64,000 nucleotides of DNA. Origin: Alphaproteobacteria bacterium. GTDB taxonomy: Bacteria; Pseudomonadota; Alphaproteobacteria; TMED109. This document shows positions 49,064 through 57,230 of the stretch, in pieces. Below the pieces are notes generated by a model. That model saw only the letters and a list, made by a program, of their open reading frames with translations. It ran no database searches and was not told where the DNA came from. The stretch spans positions 334,931 to 398,930 of the forward strand of contig JAJDWH010000010.1 in NCBI GenBank assembly GCA_022825705.1. Direction: 5' to 3'. Position numbers and translations under genes: made by a program. Each line of letters begins with the position of its first letter. Within the stretch, counting starts at the first letter, position 1.

Positions 49064-49281
49064 CCAAACGGAGCGAGCAGGGCGGCAGGGCTCCGGTTGG
49101 CGGACAACGGCCTGGTCGCGCCGCGCCACAACGAGATCCGCCATGTCCGGTCTGCCGCCGGCCGGCCGATCCCGGGGAGTCCCCGTTTTGCAGCGTCCGC
49201 TGCCGCCAGGTGGATCTCCACCGGTGGCTGAGCGGCGGCTACGTGATCCCGGGCGCCGACGACCCGGGCGACGATTCGTGA
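49060..49281 (+). CDS. yacG: DNA gyrase inhibitor/zinc protein YacG
   Basis: A 73-residue zinc-finger protein. The zinc ligands are CPVC and FCSVRC, followed by the family motif [19 protein letters not shown]. In other bacteria YacG binds gyrase. The GTG at 49060 overlaps the maf stop. It ends the chromosomal block just before the tRNA-Phe into which the ICE is inserted. Confidence 0.92.
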   Translation: MTKRSEQGGRAPVGGQRPGRAAPQRDPPCPVCRRPADPGESPFCSVRCRQVDLHRWLSGGYVIPGADDPGDDS

Positions 49282-49333
49282 AGAGAACGTCGGCCTAGAC
49301 AGGACCCGTCCTGATCCCGTATACGGGGGCCGC

Positions 49334-49409
49334 GCCCAGGTAGCTCAGTTGGTAGAGCACGCGACTGAAAATCGCGGTGTCGGTGGTTCGATTCCTCCCC
49401 TGGGCACCA
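49334..49409 (+). tRNA. tRNA-Phe(GAA)
   Basis: Acceptor GCCCAGG/CCTGGGC, anticodon stem CGCGA/TCGCG with loop CTGAAAA (anticodon GAA), T arm GGTGG-TTCGATT-CCTCC (one mismatch), encoded CCA. Its 3' end is the probable attachment site of the integrative element that follows. Confidence 0.95.
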
Positions 49410-49431
49410 TCTCCTGTTCCAGAACATTCTC

Positions 49432-49461
49432 TTGAGACCCCATAAACTCCTTGTTTATATA
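49432..49461 (+). promoter_or_regulatory. probable integrase promoter
   Basis: TTGAGA (49432-49437), 18-nt spacer, TATATA (49456-49461), in an AT-rich stretch between tRNA-Phe and the integrase. Transcription would start near 49468. Confidence 0.5.
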
Positions 49462-49508
49462 GGAATATTCTCTCTTAGGCGGCTTGCACATTCCCTCACA
49501 TTCTTGTA

Positions 49509-49533
49509 TCTTCCCACTCACAGTGTGGGAAGA
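49509..49533. promoter_or_regulatory. 25-nt inverted repeat in the integrase leader
   Basis: TCTTCCCAC, spacer TCACAGT, GTGGGAAGA: perfect 9-bp arms, 17 nt before the integrase start. A further TGTGGGAA copy follows at 49536-49543. A candidate operator or arm-binding site for Int or an excisionase, or a hairpin limiting int translation. Confidence 0.5.
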
Positions 49534-49549
49534 TTTGTGGGAATAATTC

Positions 49550-50731
49550 GTGTCGAAGCTTACCGTTGCACGAATCAATGCCTTGACCGCTCCCGGCAGG
49601 CATGGTGACGGGGCGACCCTTTACCTGTTTATCACCCCGGGCGGCACCAAAAGTTGGGTGCAAAGGGTCATGATCGCGGCTCGTCGATGTGACATCGGAC
49701 TGGGTGCGTACCCAACGATCAGCCTTGCCAAGGCGAGACGATTAGCGGCAGCCAACCGCACGTTGATCGCCGAAGGGGGTGACCCGCTAGCGGACAAACG
49801 GAAGGCGGCGCCCCCGACATTTCGGGAGGCTGCTGAACGCACGTTCGAGGCGAACAAGACCCGATGGCGCAATGCCAAAGCGACCGCGAACTGGATGCAG
49901 TCGTTGGAGCGTTATGCCTTTCAGTCAGTCGGAAGCATTCGCGTCGACCAAATCAACCGTGAACACCTTCTGCGGATTCTGACGCCGATTTGGACTAGCA
50001 AGCCGGAAACAGGCCGGAAGGTCCGACAGCGGATCCGGGCGATCCTGTCATGGGCACAGGCCCATGGCTATGTCGAGCATAATCTGGCAGGGGATGCCAT
50101 TAGCGGGGCATTGCCAACACAAAAGTCGGTCCAGGCTCATTTTCGAGCGTTGCCGTACCAGGAAGTCGGTATGGCGCTGGAAACCGTCGAAAGTTCGGGG
50201 GCGGCCCTGTCGGCCAAGCTGTGTCTTCGATGGGTGGTTCTCACTGCGACGCGGAGTGGCGAAGCTCGAGGTGCTAGGTGGGCCGAAATCGATCATGAGG
50301 CGCGTGAATGGCGCATCCCGGCCGAACGCATGAAATCGGCCGTAGATCACGTTGTCCCGTTGTCGAATGCAGCGATGTCCGTTTTGAGAGAAGCCGAGAA
50401 TCTGCGTGAAACCAGTTCAGACCTAGTGTTTCCGTCTCCTTCCAAACCGGGCCGGGCCCTTAGCGACGCCACCCTGACCAAGGTTCTCAGGACGGTAGGT
50501 TTGGCTGACCGAGCAACCGTGCACGGGTTCCGTGCCACGTTCAGGACGTGGGCAAGCGAGCGCACGTCAACTCCGCACGCAATCATGGAGGCTGCGCTCG
50601 CTCATCGAGTCCCCGATTCCACTGAACGAGCCTATTCGCGGAGTGACTATCGGAACCGACGGCGGATCCTGATGCAGCGATGGGGCGATTACGTGACCGG
50701 CAGTCCTGCAAAGGTGTTGGCGTTCCGGTGA
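49550..50731 (+). CDS. int: P4-type tyrosine integrase
   Basis: Catalyses site-specific integration and excision at tRNA-Phe. The 393 residues have the N-terminal DUF4102-type arm-binding domain (LYLFITPGGTKSWVQRV, GLGAYPTISLAKARRLA), a core-binding helical domain, and the catalytic domain: Arg in TATRSGEARG (about 234), HGFRATFRTW (about 324) and the nucleophile Tyr in ERAYSRSDYRNRR (about 360). The GTG start gives MSKLTVARINALTAPG. Intact and of normal length. Confidence 0.94.
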   Translation: MSKLTVARINALTAPGRHGDGATLYLFITPGGTKSWVQRVMIAARRCDIGLGAYPTISLAKARRLAAANRTLIAEGGDPLADKRKAAPPTFREAAERTFEANKTRWRNAKATANWMQSLERYAFQSVGSIRVDQINREHLLRILTPIWTSKPETGRKVRQRIRAILSWAQAHGYVEHNLAGDAISGALPTQKSVQAHFRALPYQEVGMALETVESSGAALSAKLCLRWVVLTATRSGEARGARWAEIDHEAREWRIPAERMKSAVDHVVPLSNAAMSVLREAENLRETSSDLVFPSPSKPGRALSDATLTKVLRTVGLADRATVHGFRATFRTWASERTSTPHAIMEAALAHRVPDSTERAYSRSDYRNRRRILMQRWGDYVTGSPAKVLAFR

Positions 50732-51193
50732 ACTGCAGGAAAAGCCCCCCGGGCATTGTGGCAAGCGATGCAGTCCAGCGCGCCCGGCAGATACTGAACT
50801 ACGTTTCAAAGATGCTGACGTCACTAACGCCGTTGCTCCGTTCTCACACTCGTCCCGCGTTTTCTCCCACATCCCAGCCTTACCGGGCCGGGCCGGGCCG
50901 GGTTTGCCCTCCTCTCCCGCTCTGGCCGAATCTGATGCCCACGAGGGCCCTTTATCGAACTTGGGCTTCCCGAGCACACTTCACATTGTCATGGAATTGG
51001 TGCCGAAACGGCTCAATGCGCGGACCGTGGTACTGGCCTCCGCGCACTGACGCGGCGCTGACTGGACAGAATCAAATTCTCGCAGCCCGGTCCGGCGTTG
51101 TGGAACAGCACGGCTAGCGCGCGCTGAGTGGTACGATTGTCTGCTACCTAATGCGCTCAACACTGGAAGCGTGGAAATCACCTAACATGTTGT
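50732..51193. other. 462-bp gap after int
   Basis: No supported gene. Contains four tandem CCGGG units (50883-50902). The element's attachment-region control sequences may lie here. Confidence 0.4.
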
Positions 51194-51223
51194 TTGACAT
51201 ATGGTAAAAACACACAGTATTGT
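51194..51223 (+). promoter_or_regulatory. alpA promoter
   Basis: A perfect TTGACA (51194-51199), 18-nt spacer and TATTGT (51218-51223). The in-frame ATG at 51201 lies inside it, so alpA must start downstream. Confidence 0.6.
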
Positions 51224-51257
51224 CCTTGCGCCAGATGAAATCGTGAGGAGTTGTCCC

Positions 51258-51464
51258 GTGCAGACAGTAGACCGGATGCTGCGCCGAGAAGAAGTCGAAC
51301 AGCGAACCGGCATGAGTCGTTCCACAATCTATCGATTGATGCGCGAAGGCGACTTTCCGTTGCCCCACCGAGTTGGGCAGCGCGCCGTTCGCTGGCGCGA
51401 GAGCGAGTTGGAGGCCTGGCTGGCGTCGCGCCCGCTTGCTACTGGCCTGAAGGCGGCGGCTTAA
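51258..51464 (+). CDS. AlpA-family excisionase/regulator
   Basis: A 68-residue MerR-like HTH protein: MLRREEVEQRTGMSRSTIYRLMREGDFPLPHRVGQRAVRWRESELEAWLASRP. AlpA proteins activate excision of P4-type elements. GTG 51258 is chosen: GAGGAG lies 7 nt upstream and the promoter places transcription start near 51230. It is the usual partner of the integrase at such element ends. Confidence 0.9.
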   Translation: MQTVDRMLRREEVEQRTGMSRSTIYRLMREGDFPLPHRVGQRAVRWRESELEAWLASRPLATGLKAAA

Positions 51465-51985
51465 CTAAAGAAGGCCCATAACCAAGGACTTGTCCGGCGG
51501 TGTAGCAGACCTGAGGGCTTCGTTGTGGGCCCGTCGAGGCCGCGCTATTCATGCATGATGAGTTGCTAGACCTCATAGCCGATCTCCACGGATCGGCATC
51601 TGGTTTCGGTCATCGTCTCTGGTCACCAGCAGCGGACCGAGAGGTTTGCGGTAGGGGTCTCCACCAACCGCCGCAAGGCGTCTCCTATCCCGCTGCGGGG
51701 GCGACATAAGTCTTTGCACTTCGGAAGACACCGGATAATTCCGGACGAAACCGTTGAAATAGGCTGCTTTGCGACGCGATGGCCGCCTGCAGCGTGGATC
51801 AAAAAAGCGGCAATTGCACGTTTTCGGCGAAAACGGCCTGTCAACATCATTTTCTCGGTGTTGCAACGAGCATGAATGCCGGGACATTTGTCGGCAATTC
51901 GGCCCCCTGAATCGCCGAAGAAACGAATGGCTGCTACAGTCGCCGCGCCGCCGTTGGATGGAACGCCTCGAACGGGAAACTCGGC
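51465..51985. other. 521-bp gap after alpA
   Basis: No supported gene; likely decayed sequence, with several short frames on both strands and lower GC than the flanks. Confidence 0.4.
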
Positions 51986-52120
51986 GTGGCCAAATTGCGC
52001 AGACGCAAGTTCTCAAAATGGCTGGCAAACGGAATTGTTCCGGTCTGCCTGGCCGTTCTGGGTGTTCTGATCGTGCTCGTCGTAGCAGCCCTGTGGCGGG
52101 CGTTGCAACTGGTGTCCTAG
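51986..52120 (+). CDS. possible 44-residue membrane protein
   Basis: GTG-initiated frame: a basic start (VAKLRRRKFSKWLAN) followed by one long hydrophobic helix (about 20 residues, GIVPVCLAVLGVLIVLVVAALW) and a short tail. The topology is that of a small single-span protein with positive-inside N-terminus. GGGAAA precedes it. Family unknown; it may be chance coding in a decayed region. Confidence 0.35.
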   Translation: MAKLRRRKFSKWLANGIVPVCLAVLGVLIVLVVAALWRALQLVS

Positions 52121-52470
52121 ACTAGGATCGAGCCGTCCGCGTTGTAGAGGATCTCGCCTGGGTCGGCCTCAAGGGGCTTTAGGCCGTCGAACACTGCGGG
52201 CAGCGTCGAGCGCAACGGCTCCCGCAAGGCCGGCCAGTAGAAGTCACCCAGCATCGTCAGGAACTCCCGCGCGTCGTGCGCCGGATCGAGAAGATCCCAC
52301 GTGCCGCCGGGGTCACCGATCGTGACCGGCTTCGGCGCGTCGAAAACGCGCTGGATATCCGCCACCTTGCTGTGCATGCCCGCGACCGTCCCGGCCTTGT
52401 CGTCCCAGACAATCGAGCGGATCTCGTCGCCCCTGAGCCAGTCGGGAATCATGATGGTGTGCACGGCCAT
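52117..52470 (-). CDS. hypothetical protein (possible pair with the next frame)
   Basis: A 117-residue acidic protein beginning MAVHTIMIPDWLRGDEIRSIVWDD. It has no recognised domain, signal or membrane segment. Its ATG directly abuts the stop of the frame at 52471-52761, so the two look like an intact two-gene unit despite lying in a remnant-rich zone. Trp and Asp-rich composition is protein-like. Possibly phage- or element-derived. Confidence 0.5.
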   Translation of the reverse strand: MAVHTIMIPDWLRGDEIRSIVWDDKAGTVAGMHSKVADIQRVFDAPKPVTIGDPGGTWDLLDPAHDAREFLTMLGDFYWPALREPLRSTLPAVFDGLKPLEADPGEILYNADGSILV

Positions 52471-52761
52471 TCAGGGATCGTAGTGGAACATCGTGCCCAG
52501 CGCCAAATCCGGCATCTGGGGATCTTTGCGCACCAGGGCGCGCAAATGCGCAGTCCGCCAGACTGGGTGGGACGTCATCTGCATGGCCATCGTGAGCACC
52601 TCGAGTGGCCCCTCAACGGCGCGGTATTCGCGCCCGGTGTAGGGGCGGACGTAGCCGCCTTCCCGCCCATTGCCGCTACGGATGGCGGCGCGCTTCTTGC
52701 CCTTAGTCCACAGCCGATGCAGATTCGCAAAGTGGACGTCACCCGCTTCCGACCTTCTCAA
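52471..52761 (-). CDS. hypothetical protein, possibly 5'-truncated
   Basis: A 96-residue frame starting at TTG (RRSEAGDVHFANLHRLW) with a basic centre (WTKGKKRAAIRSGNGREGG) and ending GTMFHYDP. No family recognised. The open frame extends a little upstream of the TTG without an ATG, so the N-terminus may have been lost. It abuts the following gene. Confidence 0.45.
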   Translation of the reverse strand: MRRSEAGDVHFANLHRLWTKGKKRAAIRSGNGREGGYVRPYTGREYRAVEGPLEVLTMAMQMTSHPVWRTAHLRALVRKDPQMPDLALGTMFHYDP

Positions 52762-52993
52762 GCGTCCGGGCCATGCAAACCGTTATCTGGCTGGTGGTTC
52801 GCCTGAGCGGCGCCTGACCGGCTGCGCCCGCCACGCGGCTTCCGAGCGGCACTATAGATCCTACGAGGCCCGGGCAGGGTTGGGCGTTACGGTCCTGCGC
52901 CTGCTAATCCGCATCAGGGGACCTTCAGATGTCTGCCAACCATGACGTGGTTACGCCGATCGTTCCCGAGCACCGCACCCTTTATGCAACATC

Positions 52994-53737
52994 AAGACTG
53001 TCGAGAGGAACTGGGACCTGACAACGGAGTCGCTGACGACAGCGGTTCGGCTAATCTCGTCGTTCGGCTTCGCGGGCATGAACTTCGGCAAACCGAACGC
53101 GGTGATGATCATCGCCTACTCTCTCAGCCGCCGCCCCGACCGCAATCGCTTCCTCGAAGCGCCGGACAGCTGCGAAGACCGTGGGGCCGTCCGCAGATGG
53201 CTGATGACAGTGCAGGTCAAGCGCGGCCTCTGGGGGGAGCATCGACGCTTCGCTGGGCCGTGCCCGCACCGCCAGAAGCACGTCCTTCACTGAAGACGGG
53301 GTAGAGGATCTCGCCGACACGTCCTATGGCGACCGGTCGGCATATTCGCTGTTGTCGCTACTGTTTCATGTTGATACCGCGAACCATGTTTTTCACATCG
53401 ACCATGTCTTTCCGCGCGCGCAGGTGACGGCGGCGAAGATGGACCGGGCCGGTTTGGGCGACCCCGACCGCAAGTACATCTCAGATGGCATAAACCGGCT
53501 GTCCAATCTGCAGCTGCTCCCCGGCCAGGAACACGAGAAAAAAAATCGACGATGTCTCCGCGTCAATGGATGGAGTCGGACGCCTTCACGGATAATCGCC
53601 ACCGAGACGGCTACGCGCGAGAGCAGGAGTTGGGAGATTGGCTCGCCCTGCAGGAAGACCGCCGTGGTTTTCGCGATTTCTGTGATGCGTGCCGGAGGCC
53701 AATCGTGCAGCGCCTCAAGGGGCTATTGCGCAGATAG
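52994..53737 (+). pseudogene. remnant of a GmrSD/DUF262-DUF1524 type HNH restriction protein
   Basis: The C-terminal half of a DUF262/DUF1524-type nuclease can be followed through three frames: ERNWDLTTESL...FGKPNAVMIIAYSL...RRWLMTVQVKRGLWG; then TEDGVEDLADTSYGDRSAYSLLSLLF...FHIDHVFPRA...NRLSNLQLLPG; then SPRQWMESDAF...FCDACRRPIVQRLKGLLRR with a stop at 53737. The HNH motif FHIDHVFP and the late NLQLLPGxE motif are conserved. Frame breaks fall at a six-G run (53232-53237) and an eight-A run (53538-53545). The N-terminal DUF262 domain is missing. Confidence 0.72.
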
Positions 53738-54138
53738 ACACTCCAAGAACTCCGGCTCCCTGCAGAAGGGGAGGGGACGACTAGCTCAAGCCGCGCTGAA
53801 GTCTTTCCTTTTGAGCTTCGGACGACTTTGGTCAACCAGTGCCGGCAGCGGCACCCGAAGGGCTTCCACGGCCCCACTACCAACCCCAAACGATTATTGC
53901 CTAACGCAGAAGCACATCCACGCCGATGGCATCCGGCGCCGAACGGGAACCGAAAATATGGGGCTGATTGGACAATAGTTGCACCTCAGTAAGTGAGTAT
54001 CGGAAAGCAGGATGCAGTTGAGCTTAGAGATCGACAGGATGCCACTTTCGGCCGAGGCATCCACTTCATCCTTGGTGTGCCGCTCCTGAAGCCCCGGCGA
54101 TTTTCTTCTGTTGTGCTGCACCATCAAGGGTGAGCAGT
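53738..54138. other. 401-bp gap
   Basis: Between the nuclease remnant and the IS630 fragment. No gene recognised; probably scar sequence from insertion and decay. Confidence 0.4.
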
Positions 54139-54336
54139 TAGAAGCGTTTGATTATGGCGAGAAGGTCGGCGGCAGACTTGATCCATTGGAAGGGTTGTCG
54201 TAGCAGCGGATGGTTTGTTCAAGTTCCTGAGTCGAATGATGAACTCCGCGCCCGAGTTCTATCTCGGTCGAGAGTGCGCAGCAGCGCCTGTTCTGGTTCA
54301 GCCAGGAGGTCCCGGTCGGCATGAAGTGAACGGATG
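54139..54336 (-). pseudogene. IS630-family transposase C-terminal fragment
   Basis: Read on the minus strand, VHFMPTGTSWLNQ...ALSTEIELGRGVHHSTQELEQTIRCYDN is the end of the DDE domain of IS630 transposases. The expected continuation FQWIKSAADLLAIIKRF and stop (54141-54139) are in the neighbouring frame, after loss of one base in the CCTTCC stretch. Everything upstream of the fragment is missing. Confidence 0.75.
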
Positions 54337-54551
54337 CAAGCGCGGATAGGCAACCCGTCAAAGCCGGACGGCTAGGAAGGCCCGCAGGATCTGGCCGGGG
54401 ATGGCGTCGCGATGCCGGTGCGACGCACGCAGGAACTCCGCCCGCTAGGTCGGGCGAAAACACCCTCCTTCGCGCAGAAGGCGGTCCGTGCAGGAAGTCA
54501 CCTAACTAAAGCCTGTTGTAGACGATATTTGTTCTATTTATGTTCTTGTAT

Positions 54552-55256
54552 ATGGCACGATTGGACGATCAGTTCCGTACCGCACTACGCGCATACCTGA
54601 CTCAGCGTGGGATCAGCGGGCGGCACTTTGGACGGAAAGTCCTTGGCGACCCCGGCTTTGTCGCGTCGCTTGATCGAGGCCGGCGGATCGGCCTGCGGAC
54701 CGCCGATCGAGTGCTTGCCTTCATGGGTGAGCCAACCATTGGTCCTGCCTTCCGGCGCGAGGTCGAGGCCTTCCTTTGTCACCGTGGTGCGAAGGCGTAC
54801 GTGCTCGGCCAAGAGACGACGGGGGACTTCTCCTTCGTCAAGCGGTTGCGCAAGGGCGACTCCTTCCGGCTCGAGACCGTGGACCGGGTGCGGGCCTGGA
54901 TGTGCGCACGGGCCGACGAGTCATGCCTCAGGGCGATGCACGAGGCTGTGGCGGGGAACCCACTGCTCGCGCCGCACGCCGATACCGATGCTCCGACCGG
55001 ACCCGCATTCACACAACCAGGAGAGACCAGCATGATGAACCAAGAGGGAACTTATCTCAGCACGCGCCGGGCGGCAGCCTACCTGGGGCTGTCGCCTCGC
55101 ACGCTGGATCGCTACCGGGTGAGTGGCGGCGGACCCGACTTTCACCGCTTTGGCGGCCGGGTCCTGTACCGCCAGACCGATCTTGGGCGCTGGGCCACTG
55201 AGCGCAGGGTGAGTTCGACGCCCGAGGGGGACATTCAGCCCCGGAGGGTGGCTTGA
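54552..55256 (+). CDS. three-HTH-like regulatory protein at the head of the tra operon
   Basis: A 234-residue protein. Two similar segments occupy residues about 32-58 and 91-117 (GDPGFVASLDRG...LRTADRVLAFM and GDFSFVKRLRKG...LETVDRVRAWM), an internal repeat of a lambda-repressor-like helical unit. The C-terminal 70 residues form a separate MerR/AlpA-like HTH (LSTRRAAAYLGLSPRTLDRYR...). An internal ATG at 55032 with AGGAGAG before it could make that HTH alone. Its stop overlaps the traA start (TGATG), so it likely controls the conjugation operon. Confidence 0.72.
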   Translation: MARLDDQFRTALRAYLTQRGISGRHFGRKVLGDPGFVASLDRGRRIGLRTADRVLAFMGEPTIGPAFRREVEAFLCHRGAKAYVLGQETTGDFSFVKRLRKGDSFRLETVDRVRAWMCARADESCLRAMHEAVAGNPLLAPHADTDAPTGPAFTQPGETSMMNQEGTYLSTRRAAAYLGLSPRTLDRYRVSGGGPDFHRFGGRVLYRQTDLGRWATERRVSSTPEGDIQPRRVA

Positions 55257-55591
55257 TGGGTCTCCGCGTCCCGTCGGCGCCGGGGAGCCGCCGGGATCGC
55301 CTGGTCAGGATGGCAACCCTCGCGATCGTGGCGCTCTTCCTCGTGTTCCTCGGGGTCGACCTGGCGTTCGCCACCACCGACACGACGTTCGACGCCCCGC
55401 TCGACACCGTGACCGACATGGTCTCGGGCACCGGCGGGCAGCTCGCGGCGGCGCTCGCAGTGGGCGCGGCGCTGGTGGGTTCGGTACTTCGTTTCAACGC
55501 CATGCAGCTGATGGGCGCGGTCGGTGTGGGCGTCGCGGCCGGCGCCGGCACGGGCATTGTGACCGGCCTTGTCGGCACGGCGATCGTCTGA
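55256..55591 (+). CDS. traA: conjugative pilin precursor (TraA/TrbC/VirB2-like)
   Basis: An 111-residue pilin: long basic leader with a hydrophobic signal (ATLAIVALFLVFLGVDLAFA), a polar middle (TTDTTFDAPLDTVTDMVSG), and two hydrophobic helices (QLAAALAVGAALVGSVLRF; LMGAVGVGVAAGAGTGIVTGLVG), the usual layout of mature conjugative pilins. GGAGG lies 8 nt before the ATG. First gene of the F-type transfer operon. Confidence 0.85.
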   Translation: MGLRVPSAPGSRRDRLVRMATLAIVALFLVFLGVDLAFATTDTTFDAPLDTVTDMVSGTGGQLAAALAVGAALVGSVLRFNAMQLMGAVGVGVAAGAGTGIVTGLVGTAIV

Positions 55592-55601
55592 GGACGCGAT
55601 C

Positions 55602-55895
55602 GTGTCCGATCCCGCCCGCCATGCCATCCCGCGCCGGCTCGACGATCCGGAGCGCTGGCTGTTCTGGACCGTTGACGAGGCGGCCGTGCTGATGGGCCCG
55701 GCGCTTCTGGGCCTCGCCGCCAACGCCTTCGTGCCCGGGCTGGTCGCGGGTGTCGGCGGGTGGCTGCTGCTGCGCCGCATCAAGCGAGGCGGCGGGGCCA
55801 ACATCGCCCGCTACGCGCTCTACTGGTTCCTGCCCGACTTCGTGCTGCGCCTCCGGGCGACGCCGCCGAGTCATGTGCGCCGGTTCGTTGGGTAG
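55602..55895 (+). CDS. traL: conjugal transfer protein TraL
   Basis: A 97-residue membrane protein: IPRRLDDPERWLFWTVDEA is the TraL signature, followed by one or two membrane helices (AAVLMGPALLGLAANAFVPGLVAGVGGWLLL) and a basic KRGGGANIARYALYWFLPDF. In F-type systems TraL is part of the inner-membrane complex (VirB3-like). GTG start at 55602. Confidence 0.9.
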   Translation: MSDPARHAIPRRLDDPERWLFWTVDEAAVLMGPALLGLAANAFVPGLVAGVGGWLLLRRIKRGGGANIARYALYWFLPDFVLRLRATPPSHVRRFVG

Positions 55896-55902
55896 GCCAG
55901 CG

Positions 55903-56454
55903 ATGCGACGCGAGGTGATGGAGACCGGCCTCCGCCGTGCCCGCGACGCCCGTGTGGCGCTCGCTGGCCTGCTGGTGCTCTCGATGACGGCCAACCTCGT
56001 CTTGGCGCTTGGTCTCGCCGGGCGGGAGGCGGTCACGGTACTCGTTCCTGCGGTGACGGGGCCGGCCTGGGAGGTCGGCGCCGGGCGTGCCGGGCACCGG
56101 TACCTCGAGGACATGGCGCGGACGGCAGCGGTGACGCTGCTGTCGCTGACGCCGGAGAACGCAGAGCACGTGCGCGAGGCGGCGGCCCGCCTGAGCCACC
56201 CCTCGGCGCGGGGCGCGATCAGTGCCTGGGTGGCGTCGGAGGCCCGGCGCATGGCCGGGCGCGATCTGGCCGCGGCGTTCTACCCCAAACGCATCGAGGC
56301 GGATCCGGGGACGCTTGCCGTCAACGTCGAGGGCGAGCTCGCCACCTGGATCGGGCGGGAGGAAGCCGCCCGCGAGGACAGGCGCTACCGCCTCTCGTTC
56401 CGGCTCGACGCCGGACGGCTGGGTCTGGTGCGCTTCGAGGAGATGGAGGAATGA
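55903..56454 (+). CDS. traE: conjugal transfer protein TraE
   Basis: A 183-residue VirB8-like assembly protein with one N-terminal membrane anchor (VALAGLLVLSMTANLVLALGLAG) and a periplasmic NTF2-like domain (RYLEDMARTAAVTLLSLTPENAEH; FYPKRIEADPGTLAVNVEGELATWIG). The last motif is typical of TraE. Its stop overlaps traK by ATGA. Confidence 0.9.
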   Translation: MRREVMETGLRRARDARVALAGLLVLSMTANLVLALGLAGREAVTVLVPAVTGPAWEVGAGRAGHRYLEDMARTAAVTLLSLTPENAEHVREAAARLSHPSARGAISAWVASEARRMAGRDLAAAFYPKRIEADPGTLAVNVEGELATWIGREEAAREDRRYRLSFRLDAGRLGLVRFEEMEE

Positions 56455-57230
56455 ACATGTACCGGAACCCGACATACAGACAGCCTGCCACCGGTCGCCG
56501 CGCCGGCCATCGCGCATCCGTACTCCTGGTGGCGTGCGTCGCGTTTGGTGCCCTGCCCGGACCGGCCGCGGCGATCCAGACGCTGGAGGCGACGGACCAT
56601 GCCGAGCTGGAGGCGGCAGTCTCCGCCACGGGCGTGAGTCGCGTGGCCCTGGCCGACGACCGCATCCGGCGGGTCATCCGGAGCCCGGGCGGGTTCGATG
56701 TCGAGCACGATGCCATCTCGGGTGATCTGTATCTCCGTCCCGTGGAAGCATTGGATCCGGCGTCAGACGGGATGGTTGGCGCCCCGTTGCCGATCACACT
56801 GTTCCTCGGCACCGAGCGGGGATTCACTTACCGCCTCTCGCTGATTCCGGACGTTCGGCCCTCGGCCCAGGTGCTGATCCGCAATACCGCCGCCACTCTT
56901 CATCACCCGTCGCCCGCCGCGATGCGCGACACCAGGGTTGCGGAGTTGGCCCGGCTGGTGCAGGCCGCCGCGCGCCGCGAGCGCCTGCATGGCTACGCCG
57001 TCGAGGCGGTCCCGGCGGGGCCGGGCCACCGGGCTATCGAGACCTGGCGCGGGGCGCAGTTCACGGCGCATGTCATGGCAGTCGATTCCGCCGCTGACGC
57101 AGGTGTGCTGGCCGAACGCTTCGGGACCGGGGTCGCCGCGGTCTGGATCGCCGCCCCGCAGCCCGGCGCGACCCGGGAACGGATTGCGGTCGTCGTGACG
57201 GAACCGGGCCGGGTGGGGGCCCGGCGATGA
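56451..57230 (+). CDS. traK: conjugal transfer secretin-like protein TraK
   Basis: A 259-residue exported protein (signal peptide ending GALPGPAAA). VirB9/TraK-like: forms the periplasmic/outer-membrane part of the channel with TraB and TraV. A beta-rich body (RVALADDRIRRVIRSPGGFDVEHDAISGDLYLRP; FLGTERGFTYRLSLIP) matches the family. ATGA overlaps at both ends. Confidence 0.88.
   Translation: MNMYRNPTYRQPATGRRAGHRASVLLVACVAFGALPGPAAAIQTLEATDHAELEAAVSATGVSRVALADDRIRRVIRSPGGFDVEHDAISGDLYLRPVEALDPASDGMVGAPLPITLFLGTERGFTYRLSLIPDVRPSAQVLIRNTAATLHHPSPAAMRDTRVAELARLVQAAARRERLHGYAVEAVPAGPGHRAIETWRGAQFTAHVMAVDSAADAGVLAERFGTGVAAVWIAAPQPGATRERIAVVVTEPGRVGARR

Noticed and set aside
49345..49578. Minus-strand frame with GGIEPPTPRFSVACSTN
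   Set aside because: This is the antisense translation of the tRNA-Phe gene, a well-known false protein; the same holds for the frame at 49239-49427 and for the end of the minus frame at 8721-9008 opposite the CAU tRNA.
50883..50902. Four tandem CCGGG units
   Set aside because: Too short and low-complexity to support a functional claim in GC-rich DNA.
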